This document shows positions 4,588 through 5,532 of a stretch of DNA of 5,532 nucleotides, piece by piece (positions within the stretch are counted from its first letter, which is position 1; the number at the start of each line of letters is the position of its first letter). The notes beneath the pieces were generated by a model. It was not told the origin of the DNA. It saw only the letters and a list, made by a program, of their open reading frames with translations, and did not search any database. Source of the DNA: Aquiluna sp. (GTDB lineage: Bacteria > Actinomycetota > Actinomycetes > Actinomycetales > Microbacteriaceae); the NCBI GenBank assembly GCA_016780945.1, contig JADHKY010000077.1, positions 1 through 5,532 of the forward strand, read 5' to 3'. The position numbers and the translations under genes were made by a program.

Positions 4588-5532
4588 CTAGTTCCGCTTC
4601 AATCTCAATTCGGTTTCTGCGCGCGTTGGAGGCTGACACCCGACTCGCTCACAAACAATCGCAGCAGCTACGTTCGCAACATTTGCAGCAGCAGCAAGCT
4701 CATCGTCGCTCAACCTCGAAAGCCGGCTTGCCGGTTTGTCTCCCAGGGCATCCAGAGAGGAAAGCTCTCCGAGGAAGTTAGCCATAAAGGTGTCACCTGC
4801 TCCAACTGTGTCAACAAGGTTGATTTTTTGACCCGCCACGTCAGTGCGGTTGCCGTCGCGGTAGAGGCTAACCCCCGCTGGACCCTTTGTGATGACGACC
4901 AGTTTTCCTTTCGACCACTCGGCCGCAATCGCATCCAGGTCCGCACTCTCCTGAAGGCCATAGAGCCACTGAATGTCGGCATCCGATGCCTTGATGATGT
5001 GGCTCTGGGTGTTTACTCTCAAAACCCTTTCAAGCTCCGCCTCTCGCTCAAAACCCAGAGCAGGGCGGATGTTGAGATCGTGGGAGAGCGTTAGTGAGTC
5101 TTCTTTGAAGAAGCTTCCGAGCCAGGCTTCGATTATCAGGTTGCCAGGACCAATTGCCATGCCAAGGCAGCCGTATTGAATTGCCTTGGTGCCAAGTGAC
5201 TCGGCAGCTTCGGCAGGGGGGAGTTCATCAGCTGTCCAGCCCCAGTCAGCTGTGTCCTTGATGTAGAAGGAGTAGGAGGCCACGCCAGAAGAGTCGATTG
5301 TTGCCACAGCAAGGCTGGTCTGCTCAGCCGCATCGATTGAAAGCGAGAGATCTACGCCGTGAGATGAAAGGTGCGAAGCAATTTGCCTGCCAAAGCCATC
5401 AGAGGAAATGCGGCCTAGAAATCTCTGCTGTTCTCCGCGAACTGCGAGGGCCAGCGCCACGTTCGCATTAGCACCGCCAACAACCGCGGTGTAACGCCCC
5501 CCAGAGCCCTCTTCGCCGATGAGGTCAATTAG
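4588..5532 (-). CDS. PfkB/ribokinase-family carbohydrate kinase, probably fructokinase (partial at N-terminus)
   Basis: This family phosphorylates sugars with ATP in the cytoplasm. The frame is open to the window edge, so 314 residues are present and roughly ten N-terminal residues are missing. A GTG at 5460-5458 is internal: LIDLIGEEGSGG and VVGGANANVALAL, the PfkB N-terminal signature, lie upstream of or across it. Further along, SFYIKDTADWGW (about residues 88-99 of the fragment) and DLNIRP (152-157) resemble fructokinases. TKGPAG (215-220) and DTVGAGDTF (241-249) are the nucleotide-binding and catalytic region; D247 is the expected catalytic base. The protein ends at a TAG at 4590-4588. 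Substrate assignment to fructose is an inference from overall resemblance; another hexose or nucleoside is possible. The nuclease gene follows on the same strand and may share its transcript. Confidence 0.88.
   Translation of the reverse strand, partial: LIDLIGEEGSGGRYTAVVGGANANVALALAVRGEQQRFLGRISSDGFGRQIASHLSSHGVDLSLSIDAAEQTSLAVATIDSSGVASYSFYIKDTADWGWTADELPPAEAAESLGTKAIQYGCLGMAIGPGNLIIEAWLGSFFKEDSLTLSHDLNIRPALGFEREAELERVLRVNTQSHIIKASDADIQWLYGLQESADLDAIAAEWSKGKLVVITKGPAGVSLYRDGNRTDVAGQKINLVDTVGAGDTFMANFLGELSSLDALGDKPASRLSRLSDDELAAAANVANVAAAIVCERVGCQPPTRAETELRLKRN

Noticed and set aside
4561..5094. 177-codon plus-strand open frame opposite the sugar kinase gene
   Set aside because: It lies wholly antisense to a well-supported PfkB kinase, its product is low in recognisable motifs, and no ribosome binding site or neighbouring gene supports it.

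Overview
The window looks like a chromosomal housekeeping region of an actinobacterium, most likely a small-genome aquatic Microbacteriaceae relative (Rhodoluna/Aquiluna-like; this is inferred). Three things point there: the order aminotransferase (divergent) - tRNA-Trp - secE - nusG - rplK - rplA, a NusG with a long acidic Glu/Ala/Pro/Val-rich N-terminal extension, and actinobacterial-looking SecE, L11 and L1 sequences with moderate GC. No mobile element, CRISPR array or clear sign of recent transfer was seen.

Layout. Positions 1-256 (minus) hold the N-terminal 85 codons of a class I PLP-dependent aminotransferase of the aspartate aminotransferase type, cut by the window edge. Positions 257-470 are a non-coding divergent regulatory region with tandem TTGACA hexamers and three perfect inverted repeats, one of them a 17-bp operator-like palindrome. 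tRNA-Trp(CCA) at 471-543 is followed after 23 bp by secE, nusG, rplK and rplA on the plus strand. These encode a SecYEG subunit, a transcription elongation factor, and the two proteins of the L11/L1 ribosomal operon. The rplK-rplA gap holds an RNA element resembling the L1-binding site of 23S rRNA, which would give autogenous control.

On the minus strand, converging on rplA, lie a PfkB-family sugar kinase (probably fructokinase, N-terminus outside the window) and, 45 bp downstream of it, a 528-aa TM0106-family RecB/Cas4-like nuclease. The nuclease carries a predicted 4Fe-4S cluster and a C-terminal DEDD exonuclease-like domain. Its 3' end overlaps the rplA 3' end by 21 bp with aligned codon boundaries, so any terminator of the ribosomal operon must lie inside nuclease coding sequence.

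Most of the window is conventional. The points most worth a second look are the structured 257-470 region, the L1-site mimic, and the short stand-alone form of the TM0106 nuclease with its unusual 3' overlap and poorly defined ribosome binding site. I did not find convincing evidence of a wholly new system.
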